A DNA stretch of 64,000 nucleotides. It comes from Drosophila persimilis (taxonomy: Eukaryota; Arthropoda; Insecta; Diptera; Drosophilidae). Positions 1 to 11,400 of this stretch are shown in pieces; within the stretch, counting starts at the first letter, position 1, and every line of letters begins with the position of its first letter. Where the stretch lies: assembly GCF_003286085.1 (NCBI RefSeq), contig NW_020825314.1:1-64000 (forward strand), written 5' to 3'. The position numbers and the translations under genes are program-made. Under the pieces are notes generated by a model. That model saw nothing but the letters and a program-made list of their open reading frames with translations. It did not search any database and was not told where the DNA came from.

Positions 1-1720
1 TAGAACCCATCCCTATCCAGCACTTGCACGTATATTGAACCACCGCACCTATATAGCACCCACGCTCCAGGAAATGTGGCAGGATCGCACATCTTGGGTA
101 CTAGAACCAATATGACACTATAGCCCCAAAAAAGTTAAACCCAGCAACTATATGGCACTTACACTTATATAGAACCCATCCCTATCCAGCACTTGCACGT
201 ATATTGAACCACCGCACCTATATAGCACCCACGCTCCAGGAAATGTGGCAGGATCGCACATCTTGGGCACTAGAACCAATATGACACTATAGCCCAAAAA
301 AAGTGGAACCTCCGCAGCTATATGGCACCTGCACTTATATAGATCCCTTCCCTATCCAGCACTTGCACGTATATTGAACCACCGCACCTATATAGCACCC
401 ACGCTCCAGGAAATGTGGCAGGATCGCACATTTTGGGCACAAGCACCAGTTTGGCAATTTAGCCCCAAAAAAAGTTGAGCCCCGCAACTATATTGCACTT
501 ACACTTATATAGAACCCATCCCTCTCCAGCACTTGCACGTATATTGAACCACCGCACCTTATAGCACCCACGCTCCAGGAAATGTGGCAGGATTGCACAT
601 CTTGGGCACTAGAACCAATATGACACTATAGCCCCAAAAAAGTGGAACCTCCGCAGCTATATGGCACCTGCACTTATATAGAAACCGTCCCTATCTATCA
701 CTTGCAGGTATATTGAACCACCGCACCTATATAGCACCCACGCTCCAGGAAATGTGGCAGGATCGCACATCTTGGGTACTAGAACCAATATGACACTATA
801 GCCCCAAAAAAAGTTAAACCCCGCAACTATATGGCACTTACACTTATATAGAACCCATCCCTATCCAGCACTTGCACGTATATTGAACCACCGCACCTAT
901 ATAGCACCCACGCTCCAGGAAATGTGGCAGGATCGCACATCTTGGGCACTAGAACCAATATGACACTATAGCCCAAAAAAAGTGGAACCTCCGCAGCTAT
1001 ATGGCACCTGCACTTATATAGATCCCTTCCCTATCCAGCACTTGCACGTATATTGAACCACTGCACCTATATAGCACCCACGCTCCAGGAAATGTGGCAG
1101 GATCGCACATTTTGGGCACAAGCACCAGTTTGGCAATTTAGCCCCAAAAAAAGTTGAGCCCCGCAACTATATTGCACTTACACTTATATAGAACCCATCC
1201 CTCTCCAGCACTTGCACGTTTATTGAACCACCGCACCTTATAGCACCCACGCTCCAGGAAATGTGGCAGGATTGCACATCTTGGGCACTAGAACCAATAT
1301 GACACTATAGCCCCAAAATAGTGGAAACTCTGCAGCTATATGGCACCTGCACTTATATAGAAACCTTCCCTATCCAGCACTTGCACGTATATTGAACCAC
1401 CGCAACTATATGGAACCCACGCTCCAGGAAATGTGGCAGGATCGCACATCTTGGGCACTAGAACCAATATGACACTATATCCCCAAAAAAGTGGAACCTC
1501 CGCAGCTATATGGCACCTGCACTTATATAGAAACCTTTCCTATCTAGCACTTCCATGTATATTGAACCACCGCACCTATATAGCACCCACGGTCCTAGAA
1601 ATGTGGCAGGATCGCATATTTTGGGCATTAGCATCAATGTGACACTATAGCCCCGAAAAAGTGGAACCTCCGCAGCTATATGGCACTTGCACTTATACAG
1701 AATCCTTCCCTATCTAGCAC
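1..1720. repeat. ~170-bp tandem satellite
   Basis: About ten head-to-tail units of 169-170 bp. The landmark TATATTGAACCACCGCACCT (slightly varied) begins at 31, 200, 370, 540, 709, 879, 1049, 1219, 1388 and 1558. Each unit also carries CACGCTCCAGGAAATGTGGC and a run GCCCCAAAAAA. Nothing in it resembles a gene: the only open frame (1433-1642) lies across the repeat and is not shared between units. The array starts before the window. I do not recognise the family by name; it shares no obvious sequence with the 21-bp satellite that follows. Confidence 0.95.
31..1387. repeat. two copies of a 4-unit higher-order repeat (~679 bp)
   Basis: Units at 31, 200, 370 and 540 are different from each other but match the units at 709, 879, 1049 and 1219 in the same order (offset 678-679 bp). 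Diagnostic variants: AAAGTTAAACCC before 200 and 879; ATATAGATCCCTTCCC before 370 and 1049; GGCACAAGCACCAGTTTGGC before 540 and 1219; AGTGGAACCTCCGCAGC plus TATAGAAACC before 709 and 1388. The unit from 1388 breaks the pattern, as expected for the array edge. Copies are 31-708 and 709-1387. Confidence 0.9.
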
Positions 1721-1726
1721 GCTCTG
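1715..1726. other. junction between the 170-bp and 21-bp satellites
   Basis: Up to about 1720 the sequence is recognisable 170-bp satellite (CCTATCTAGCAC); from about 1721 (CTCTGGTAGGGGATGTAGA) it is recognisable 21-bp satellite. There is no transposon or unique spacer between them, so the switch is abrupt. Sequence divergence on both sides makes the exact base uncertain by a few positions. Confidence 0.85.
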
Positions 1727-2599
1727 GTAGGGGATGTAGATTTCCCGCCACCGTAAATAAGCTTTCCGCCAGCGGAGAGACGTATTTTGTCAGCAGAGAT
1801 AAGATGTCCGGCAGGGGTATAAATTTCCCGCCATCGGAGATAAGATATCTGTCAGCGGAGATAAGTTTTCTGCCGGCGGAGAAACGTAATTCGTCAGCGT
1901 GGATAAATTGTCCGGAAGGGGATATAAATTTCCCGCCGCCGAAGATAAGTTTTCTGCCAGCGGAGAATCATAGTTCGTCAGCGGAGATAAATTATCTGCC
2001 AGCGGAGAATCATAGCTCGTCAGCGGAGATAAATTATCTGCCAGCGGAGATAAGATGTCTGTCAGCGGAGAAAAGTTTTCCGCCAGCGAAGAGACGTATT
2101 TTGTCAGCAGAGATAAATTGTCCGGCAGCGGAGATAAGATGTCTGTGAGCGGAGATAAGTTTTCCGCCAGCGGATATAAATTTCCCGCCACCGGAAATAA
2201 GTTTTCCGCCAGCGGAGAGACGTATTTCGTCAGCAGGGATAATTTGTCTGGCAGGGGATATAAATTTCCCGCCACCGGTAGTAAGTTTTCCGCCAGCGGA
2301 GAGACGTATTTCGTCAGCAGGGATAATTTGTCCGGCAGGGGATATAGATTTCCCGACAATGGAAATAGGTTTTCCGCCAGCGGAGAGACGTATTTCGTCA
2401 GCAGAGATAAATTGTCCGGCAGGGGATATAGGTTTCCCGCCACCGGAAATAAGTTTTCCGCCAGTGGAGAGACGTATTTCGTCAGCAGAGATAATTTGTC
2501 TGGCAGGGGATATAGATTTCCCGCCGCCGAAAATAAGTTTTCCGCCAGCGGAGAGACGTATTTCGTTAGCAGAGATAAGTTGTCTGGCAGGGGATATAG

Positions 2600-5500
2600 A
2601 TTTCCCGCCACCGGAAATACATTTTCCGCCAGCGGAGAGACGTATTTCGTCAGCAAAGGTAAGATGTCCGGCAGGGGATATACATTTCCCGCCGCCGGAG
2701 ATAAGTTTTCTGCCAGCGGAGAGACGTATTTCGTCAGCAGAGATAAGTTGTCCGGCAGGGGATATGGATTTCCCGCCGCCGGAAATAAGTTTTCCGCCAG
2801 CGGAGAGACGTATTTCGTTAGCAGAGATAAGTTGTCTGGCAGAGGATATAGATTTCCCGCCACCGGAAATAACTTTTCCGCCAGCGGAGAGAAGTATTTC
2901 GTCAGCAAAGATAAGATGTCCGGCAGGGGTATACATTTCCCGCCGCCGGAGATAAGTTTTCTGCCAGCGGAGAGACGTATTTCGTCAGCAGAGATAAGTT
3001 GTCCGGCAGGGCATATAAATTTCCCGCCACCGGAAGTAATTTTTCCGCCAGCGGAGAGACGTATTTCGTCAGCAGGGATAACTTGTCTGGCAGGGGATAT
3101 AGATTTCCCGCCGCCGAAAATAAGTTTTCCGCCAGCGGAGAGACGTATTTCGTTGGCAGAGTTAAGTTGTCTGGCAGGGGATATAGACTTCCCGCAACCG
3201 GAAATAAATTTTCCGCCAGCGGAGAGACGTATTTCGTCAGCAAAGATAAGATGTCCGGCAGGGGATATCCATTTCCCGCCGCCGGAGATAAGTTTTCTGC
3301 CAGCGGAGAGACGTATTTCGTCAGCAGAGATAAGTTGTCTGGCAGGGGATATGGATTTCCCGCCGCCGGAAATAAGTCTTCCGCCAGCGAAGAGACGTAT
3401 TTCGTTAGCAGAGATAAGTTGTCTGGCAGAGGATATAGATTTCCCGCCACCGGAAATAAGTTTTCCGCCAGCGGACAGAAGTATTTCGTCTGCAAAGATA
3501 AGATGTCCGGCAGGGGTATACATTTCCCGCCGCCGGAGATAAGTTTTCTGCCAGCGGAGAGACATATTTCGTCAGCAGGGATAACTTGTCTGGCAGGGCA
3601 TATCAATTTCCCGCCACCGGAAGTAATTTTTCCGCCAGCGGAGAGACGTATTTCGTCAGCAGGGATAACTTGTCTGGCAGGGGATATAGATTTCCCGCCG
3701 CCGAAAATAAGTTTTCCGCCAGCGGAGAGACGTATTTCGTCAGCAGAGATAAGTTTTCCGGCAGGGGAGATGGATTTCCCGCCGCCGGAAATAAGTTTTC
3801 CGCCAGCGGAGAGACGTATTTCGTTAGCAGAGATAAGTTGTCTGGCAGAGGATATAGATTTCCCGCCACCGGAAATAAGTTTTCCGCCAGCGGAGAGAAG
3901 TATTTCGTCAGCAAAGATAAGATGTCCGGCAGGGGATATACATTTCCCGCCGCCGGAGATAAGTTTTCTTCCAGCGGAGAGACGTATTTCGTCAGCAGAG
4001 CTTAGTTGCCCGGCAGGGCATATAAATTTCCCGCCACCGGAAGTAATTTTTCCGCCAGCGGAGAGACGTATTTCGTCAGCAGGGATAACTTGTCTGGCAG
4101 GGGATATACATTTCCCGCCGCCGGAGATAAGTTTTCTGCCAGCGGAGAGACGTATTTCGTTAGCAGAGATAAGTTGTCTGGCAGGGGATATAGATTTCCC
4201 GCCGCCGGAAATACATTTTCCGCCAGCGGAGAGACGTATTTCGTCAGCAAAGGTAAGATGTCTGGCAGGGGATATACATTTCCCGCCGCCGGAGATAAGT
4301 TTTCTGCCAGCGGAGAGACGTATTTCGTCAGCAGAGATAAGTTGTCCGGCAGGGGATATTGATTTCCCGCCGCCGGAAATAAGTTTTCCGCCAGCGGAGA
4401 GACGTATTTCGTTAGCAGAGATAAGTTGTCTGGCAGAGGATATAGATTTCCCGCCACCGGAAATAACTTTTCCGCCAGCGGAGAGAAGTATTTCGTCAGC
4501 AAAGATAAGATGTCCGGCAGGGGTATACATTTCCCGCCGCCGGAGATAAGTTTTCTGCCAGCGGAGAGACGTATTTCGTCAGCAGAGATAAGTTGTCCGG
4601 CAGGGCATATAAATTTCCCGCCACCGGAAGTAATTTTTCCGCCAGCGGAGAGACGTATTTCGTCAGCAGGGATAACTTGTCTGGCAGGGGATATAGATTT
4701 CCCGCCGCCGAAAATAAGTTTTCCGCCAGCGGAGAGACGTATTTCGTTGGCAGAGTTAAGTTGTCTGGCAGGGGATATAGACTTCCCGCAACCGGAAATA
4801 AATTTTCCGCCAGCGGAGAGACGTATTTCGTCAGCAAAGATAAGATGTCCGGCAGGGGATATCCATTTCCCGCCGCCGGAGATAAGTTTTCTGCCAGCGG
4901 AGAGACGTATTTCGTCAGCAGAGATAAGTTGTCTGGCAGGGGATATGGATTTCCCGCCGCCGGAAATAAGTCTTCCGCCAGCGAAGAGACGTATTTCGTT
5001 AGCAGAGATAAGTTGTCTGGCAGAGGATATAGATTTCCCGCCACCGGAAATAAGTTTTCCGCCAGCGGACAGAAGTATTTCGTCTGCAAAGATAAGATGT
5101 CCGGCAGGGGTATACATTTCCCGCCGCCGGAGATAAGTTTTCTGCCAGCGGAGAGACATATTTCGTCAGCAGGGATAACTTGTCTGGCAGGGCATATCAA
5201 TTTCCCGCCACCGGAAGTAATTTTTCCGCCAGCGGAGAGACGTATTTCGTCAGCAGGGATAACTTGTCTGGCAGGGGATATAGATTTCCCGCCGCCGAAA
5301 ATAAGTTTTCCGCCAGCGGAGAGACGTATTTCGTCAGCAGAGATAAGTTTTCCGGCAGGGGAGATGGATTTCCCGCCGCCGGAAATAAGTTTTCCGCCAG
5401 CGGAGAGACGTATTTCGTTAGCAGAGATAAGTTGTCTGGCAGAGGATATAGATTTCCCGCCACCGGAAATAAGTTTTCCGCCAGCGGAGAGAAGTATTTC

Positions 5501-5787
5501 GTCAGCAAAGATAAGATGTCCGGCAGGGGATATACATTTCCCGCCGCCGGAGATAAGTTTTCTTCCAGCGGAGAGACGTATTTCGTCAGCAGAGCTTAGT
5601 TGTCCGGCAGGGCATATAAATTTCCCGCCACCGGAAGTAATTTTTCCGCCAGCGGAGAGACGTATTTCGTCAGCAGGGATAACTTGTCTGGCAGGGGATA
5701 TACATTTCCCGCCGCCGGAGATAAGTTTTCTGCCAGCGGAGAGACGTATTTCGTTAGCAGAGATAAGTTGTCTGGCAGGGGATATAG
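2600..5787. repeat. tandem duplication, period 1594 bp
   Basis: Copy 1 about 2600-4193, copy 2 about 4194-5787. Distinctive variants repeat at exactly 1594 bp: GGAAATACATTTTCCGCC at 2615 and 4209, GGAAATAACTTTTCCGCC with the following one-base-short GGCAGGGGTATAC, and the CGTTGGCAGAGTTAAGTTG variant. 1594 is 76 x 21 minus 2, explained by two one-base deletions inside each copy. A few substitutions separate the copies (for example GATATGG versus GATATTG at 2765/4359, the latter creating a stop in one frame). Confidence 0.88.
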
Positions 5788-8420
5788 ATTTCCCGCCACC
5801 GGAAATAAATTTTCCGCCAGCGGAGAGACTTATTTCGTCAGCAATGATAAGATGTCCGGCAGGGGATATACATTTCCCGCCGCCGGAGATAAGTTTTCTG
5901 CCAGCGGAGAGACGTATTTCGTCAGCAGGGATAGCTTGTTTGGCAGGGGATATAGATTTCGCACCGCCGAAAATAAGTTTTCCGCCAGCGGAGAGACGTA
6001 TTTCGTTAGCAGAGATAAGTTGTCTGGCAGAGGATATAGATTTCCCGCCACCGGAAATAAGTTTTCCGCCAGCGGAGAGAAGTATTTCGTCAGCAAAGAT
6101 AAGATGTCCGGCAGGGGATATACATTTTCCGCCTCCGGAGATAAGTTTTCTGTCAGCGGAGAGACGTATTTCGTCAGCAGAGATAAGTTGTCCGGCAGGG
6201 GATATGGATTTCCCGCCGCCGGAAATAAGTTTTCTGCCAGCGGAAAGACGTATTTCGTCAGCAGAGATAAGTTGTTAGGCAGCGGAGAGATGTATTTTGT
6301 CAGCAGAGATAAGATGTCCGGCAGGGGATATAAATTCCTCGCCGCCGGAAGTAAATGTTCTGCCAGCGGAGATAAGTTTTCTGCCGGCGGAGAAACGTAA
6401 TTCGTCAGCGTGGATAAATTGTCCGGAAGGGGATATAAATTTCCCGCAGCCGAAGATAAGTTTTCTGCCAGCGGAGAATCGTAGCTCGTCAGCGGAGATA
6501 AATTATCTGCCAGCGGAGATAGATTTCCCGCCACCGGAAATAAGATTTCCGCCAGCGGAGAGACGTATTTCGTCAGCAGAGATAAGTTGTCCGGCAGGGG
6601 ATATAAATTTCCCGCCACCGAAAATAAGTATTCCGCCAGCGGAGAGACTTATTTCGTCAGCAGAGATAAGTTTTCCGGCAGGGGATATACATATCCCGCC
6701 GCCGTAGATAAGCTTTTTGCCAGCGGAGAGACGTATTTCGTTAGCAGAGATAAGTTGTCTGGCAGGGGATATAGATTTCCCGCCACCGGAAACAAATTTT
6801 ATGCCAGCGGAGAGACGTACTTCGTCAGCAGGGATAATTTGTCTGGCAAGGGATATACATTTCCCGCCACCGGTAGTCAGTTTTCCGCCAGCGGAGAGAC
6901 GTATTTCGTCAGCAGGGATAATTTGTCTGTCAGGGGATATAGATTTCCCGCCACCGGAGATAAGTTTTCTGCCAGCGGAGAGACATATTTCGTTAGCAGA
7001 GATAAGTTGTCTGGCAGGGCATATAAATTTCCCGCCACCGGAAGTAATTTTTCCGCCAGCGGAGAGACGTATTTCGTCAGCAGAGATAAGTTGTCCGGCA
7101 GGGGATATGGATTTCCCGCCGCCGGAAATAAGTTTTCCGCCAGCGGAGAGACGTATTTCGTTAGCAGAGATAAGTTGTCTGGCAGAGGATATAGATTTCC
7201 CGCCACCGGAAATAAGTTTTCCGCCAGCGGAGAGAAGTATTTCGTCAGCAAAGATAAGATGTCCGGCAGGGGATATACATTTCCCGCCGCCGGAGATAAG
7301 TTTTCTTCCAGCGGAGAGACGTATTTCGTCAGCAGAGCTTAGTTGTCCGGCAGGGCATATAAATTTCCCGCCACCGGAAGTAATTTTTCCGCCAGCGGGG
7401 AGACGTATTTCGTCAGCAGGGATATCTTGTCTGGCAGGGGATATACATTTCCCGCCGCCGGAGATAAGTTTTCTGCCAGCGGAGAGACGTATTTCGTTAG
7501 CAGAGATAAGTTGTCTGGCAGGGGATATAGATTTCCCGCCACCGGAAATAAATTTTCCGCCAGCGGAGAGACGTATTTCGTCAGCAATGATAATATGTCC
7601 GGCAGGGGATATACATTTCCCGCCGCCGGAGATAAGTTTTCTGCCAGCGGAGAGACGTATTTCGTCAGCAGGGATAGCTTGTTTGGCAGGGGATATAGAT
7701 TTCGCACCGCCGAAAATAAGTTTTCCGCCAGCGGAGAGACGTATTTCGTTAGCAGAGATAAGTTGTCTGGCAGAGGATATAGATTTCCCGCCACCGGAAA
7801 TAAGTTTTCCGCCAGCGGAGAGAAGTATTTCGTCAGCAAAGATAAGATGTCCGGCAGGGGATATACATTTCCCGCCGCCGGAGATAAGTTTTCTGCCAGC
7901 GGAGAGACGTATTTCGTCAGCAGAGATAAGTTGTCCGGCAGGGGATATGGATTTCCCGCCGCCGGAAATAAGTTTTCTGCCAGCGGAAAGACGTATTTCG
8001 TCAGCAGAGATAAGTTGTTAGGCAGCGGAGAGATGTATTTTGTCAGCAGAGATAAGATGTCCGGCAGGGGATATAAATTCCTCGCCGCCGGAAGTAAATG
8101 TTCTGCCAGCGGAGATAAGTTTTCTGCCGGCCGAGAAACGTAATTCGTCAGCGTGGATAAATTGTCCGGAAGCGGATATAAATTTCCCGCAGCCGAAGAT
8201 AAGTTTTCTGCCAGCGGAGAATCGTAGCTCGTCAGCGGAGATAAATTATCTGCCAGCGGAGATAGATTTCCCGCCACCGGAAATAAGTTTTCCGCCAGCG
8301 GAGAGACGTATTTCGTCAGCAGAGATAAGTTGTCCGGCAGGGGATATAAATTTCCCGCCACCGAAAATAAGTATTCCGCCAGCGGAGAGACTTATTTCGT
8401 CAGCAGAGATAAGTTTTCCG
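5360..8420. repeat. duplication, offset 1743 bp
   Basis: The segment about 5360-6670 recurs at about 7103-8413 with an offset of 1743 bp (83 x 21). Shared rare variants include GATTTCGCACCGCCGAAAAT and the motif GTTGTTAGGCAGCGGAGAG (6271 and 8014). The stretch about 6680-7100 lies between the two and is not part of the duplicated segment. Edges are approximate. Confidence 0.85.
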
Positions 8421-8449
8421 GCAGGGGATATAGATTTCCCGCCACCGGA

Positions 8450-11400
8450 AATAAGTTTTCTGCCAGCGGAAAGACGTATTTCGTCAGCAGAGATAAGTTG
8501 TTAGGCAGCGGAGAGATGTATTTTGTCAGCAGAGATAAGATGGCCGGCAGGGGATATAAATTCCTCGCCGCCGGAAGTAAATGTTCTGCCAGCGGAGATA
8601 AGTTTTCTGCCGGCGGAGAAACGTAATTCGTCAGCGTGGATAAATTGTCCGGAAGGGGATATAAATTTCCCGCAGCCGAAGATAAGTTTTCTGCCAGCGG
8701 AGAATCGTAGCTCGTCAGCGGAGATAAATTATCTGCCAGCGGAGATAGATTTCCCGCCACCGGAAATAAGTTTTCCGCCAGCGGAGAGACGTATTTCGTC
8801 AGCAGAGATAAGTTTTCCGGCAGGGTATATAAATATCCCGCCGCCGGAGATAAGTTTTCTGCCAGCGGGGAGACGTATTTCGTTAGCAGAGATAAGTTGT
8901 CTGGCAGGGGATATAGATTTCCCGCCTTCGGAAATAAGTTTTCCGCCGGCGGAGAGACGTATTTCACAGCAGGGATAATTTGTCTGGCCGGGGATATAAA
9001 TTTCCCGCCACCGGTAGTAAGTTTTCCGCCAGCGGAGAGACGTATTTCGTCATCAGGGATAAATTGTCTGGCAGGGGATATAGATTTCCCTCCACCGGAA
9101 ATAAATTTTCCGCCAGCGGAGAGACGTATTTCGTCAGCAAAGATAAGATGTCCGGCAGGGGATATACATTTCCCGCCACCGGTAGTCAGTTTTCCGACAG
9201 CGGAGAGACGTATTTCGTCAGCAGGGATAATTTGTCTGGCAGGGGATATAGATTTCCCGCCACCGGAAATAGGTTTTCCGCCAGCGGAAAGACGTATTTC
9301 GTCAATAGAGATAAGTTTTCCGGCAGGGGATATAAATATCCCGCCACCGGAGATAAGTTTTCTGCCAGCGGAGAGACGTATTTCGCTAGCAGAGATAAGT
9401 TGTCTGGCAGGGGATATAGATTTCCCGCCGCCGGAGATAAGTTTTCTGCCAGCGGAGAGACGTATTTCGTTAGCAGAGATAAGTTGTCTGTTAGGGGATA
9501 TAGATTTCCCGCCACCGGAAATAAGTTTTCCGTCAGCGTGGATAAATTGTCCGGAAGGGGATATTAATTTCCCGCAGCCGAAGATAAGTTTTCTGCCAGC
9601 GGAGAATCGTAGCTCGTCAGCGGAGATAAATTATCTGCCAGCGGAGATAGATTTCCCGCCACCGGAAATAAGTTTTCCGCCAGCGGAGAGACGTATTTCG
9701 TTAGCAGAGATAAGTTGTCTGGCAAGGGATATAGATTTCCCGCCGCCGGGGATAAGTTTTCTGCCAGCGTAGAGACGTATTTCGTTAGCAGAGATAAGTT
9801 GTCTGGCAGGGGATATAGATTTCCCGCCACCGAAAATAAGTTTTCCGCCAGCGGAGAGACGTATTTCGTCAGCAGGGATAATTTGTCTGGCAGGGGATAT
9901 AAATTTCCCGCCACCGGTAGTAAGTTTTCCGCCAGCGGAGAGACGTATTTCGTCAGCAGAGATAATTTGTTTGGCATGGGATATAGATTTCCCGCCACCG
10001 GAAATAAGTTTTCCGCCAGCGGAGAGACGTATTACGTCAGCAGAGATAAGTTGTCCGGCAGGGCATATATATTTCCCGCCACCGGAAGTAATTTTTCCGC
10101 CAGCGGAGAGACGTATTTCGTCAGCAGGGATAACTTGTCTGGCAGGGGATATAGATTTCCCGCCGCCGAAAATAAGTTTTCCGCCAGCGGAGAGACGTAT
10201 TTCGTTAGCAGAGATAAGTTGTCTGGCAGGGCATATATATTTCCCGCCACCGGAAGTAATTTTTCCGCCAGCGGAGAGACGTATTTCGTCAGCAGAGATA
10301 ATTTGTTTGGCATGGGATATAGATTTCCCGCCACCGGAAATAAGTTTTCCGCCAGCGGAGAGACGTATTACGTCAGCAGAGATAAGTTGTCCGGCAGGGC
10401 ATATATATTTCCCGCCACCGGAAGTAATTTTTCCGCCAGCGGAGAGACGTATTTCGTCAGCAGGGATAACTTGTCTGGCAGGGGATATAGATTTCCCGCC
10501 GCCGAAAATAAGTTTTCCGCCAGTGGAGAGAAGTATTTAGTCAGCAAAGATAAGATGTCCGGCAGGGGATATAGATTTCCCGCCACCGGAAATAAGTTTT
10601 CCGCCAGCGGAGAGACGTATTTCGTCAGCAGGGATAATTTGTCTGGCAGGGGATATAGATTTCCCACCACCGGAAATAGGTTTTCCGCCAGCGGAGAGAC
10701 GTATTTCGTCAGCAGAGATAAGTTGTCCGGCAGGGGATATAGATTTCCCGCCACCGGAAATAAGCTTTCCGCCAGCGGAGAGACGTATTTCGTCAGCAGG
10801 GATAATTTGTCTGGCAGGGGATATAAATTTCCCGCCACCGGTAGTCAGTTTTCCGACAGCGGAGAGACGTATTTCGTCAGCAGAGATAATTTGTTTGGCA
10901 TGGGATATAGATTTCCCGCCACCGGAAATAAGTTTTCCGCCAGCGGAGAGACGTATTACGTCAGCAGAGATAAGTTGTCCGGCAGGGCATATATATTTCC
11001 CGCCACCGGAAGTAATTTTTCCGCCAGCGGAGAGACGTATTTCGTCAGCAGGGATAACTTGTCTGGCAGGGGATATAGATTTCCCGCCGCCGAAAATAAG
11101 TTTTCCGCCAGCGGAGAGACGTATTTCGTTAGCAGAGATAAGTTGTCTGGCAGGGCATATACATTTCCCGCCACCGGAAATAAATTTTCTGCCAGCGGAG
11201 AGACGTATTTCGTCAGCAGAGATAAGTTGTCCGGCAGAGGATATAGATTTCCCGCCACCGGAAATAAGTTTTCCGCCAGTGGAGAGAAGTATTTAGTCAG
11301 CAAAGATAAGATGTCCGGCAGGGGATATAGATTTCCCGCCACCGGAAATAAGTTTTCCGTCAGCGGAGAGACGTATTTCGTCAGCAGGGATAATTTGTCT

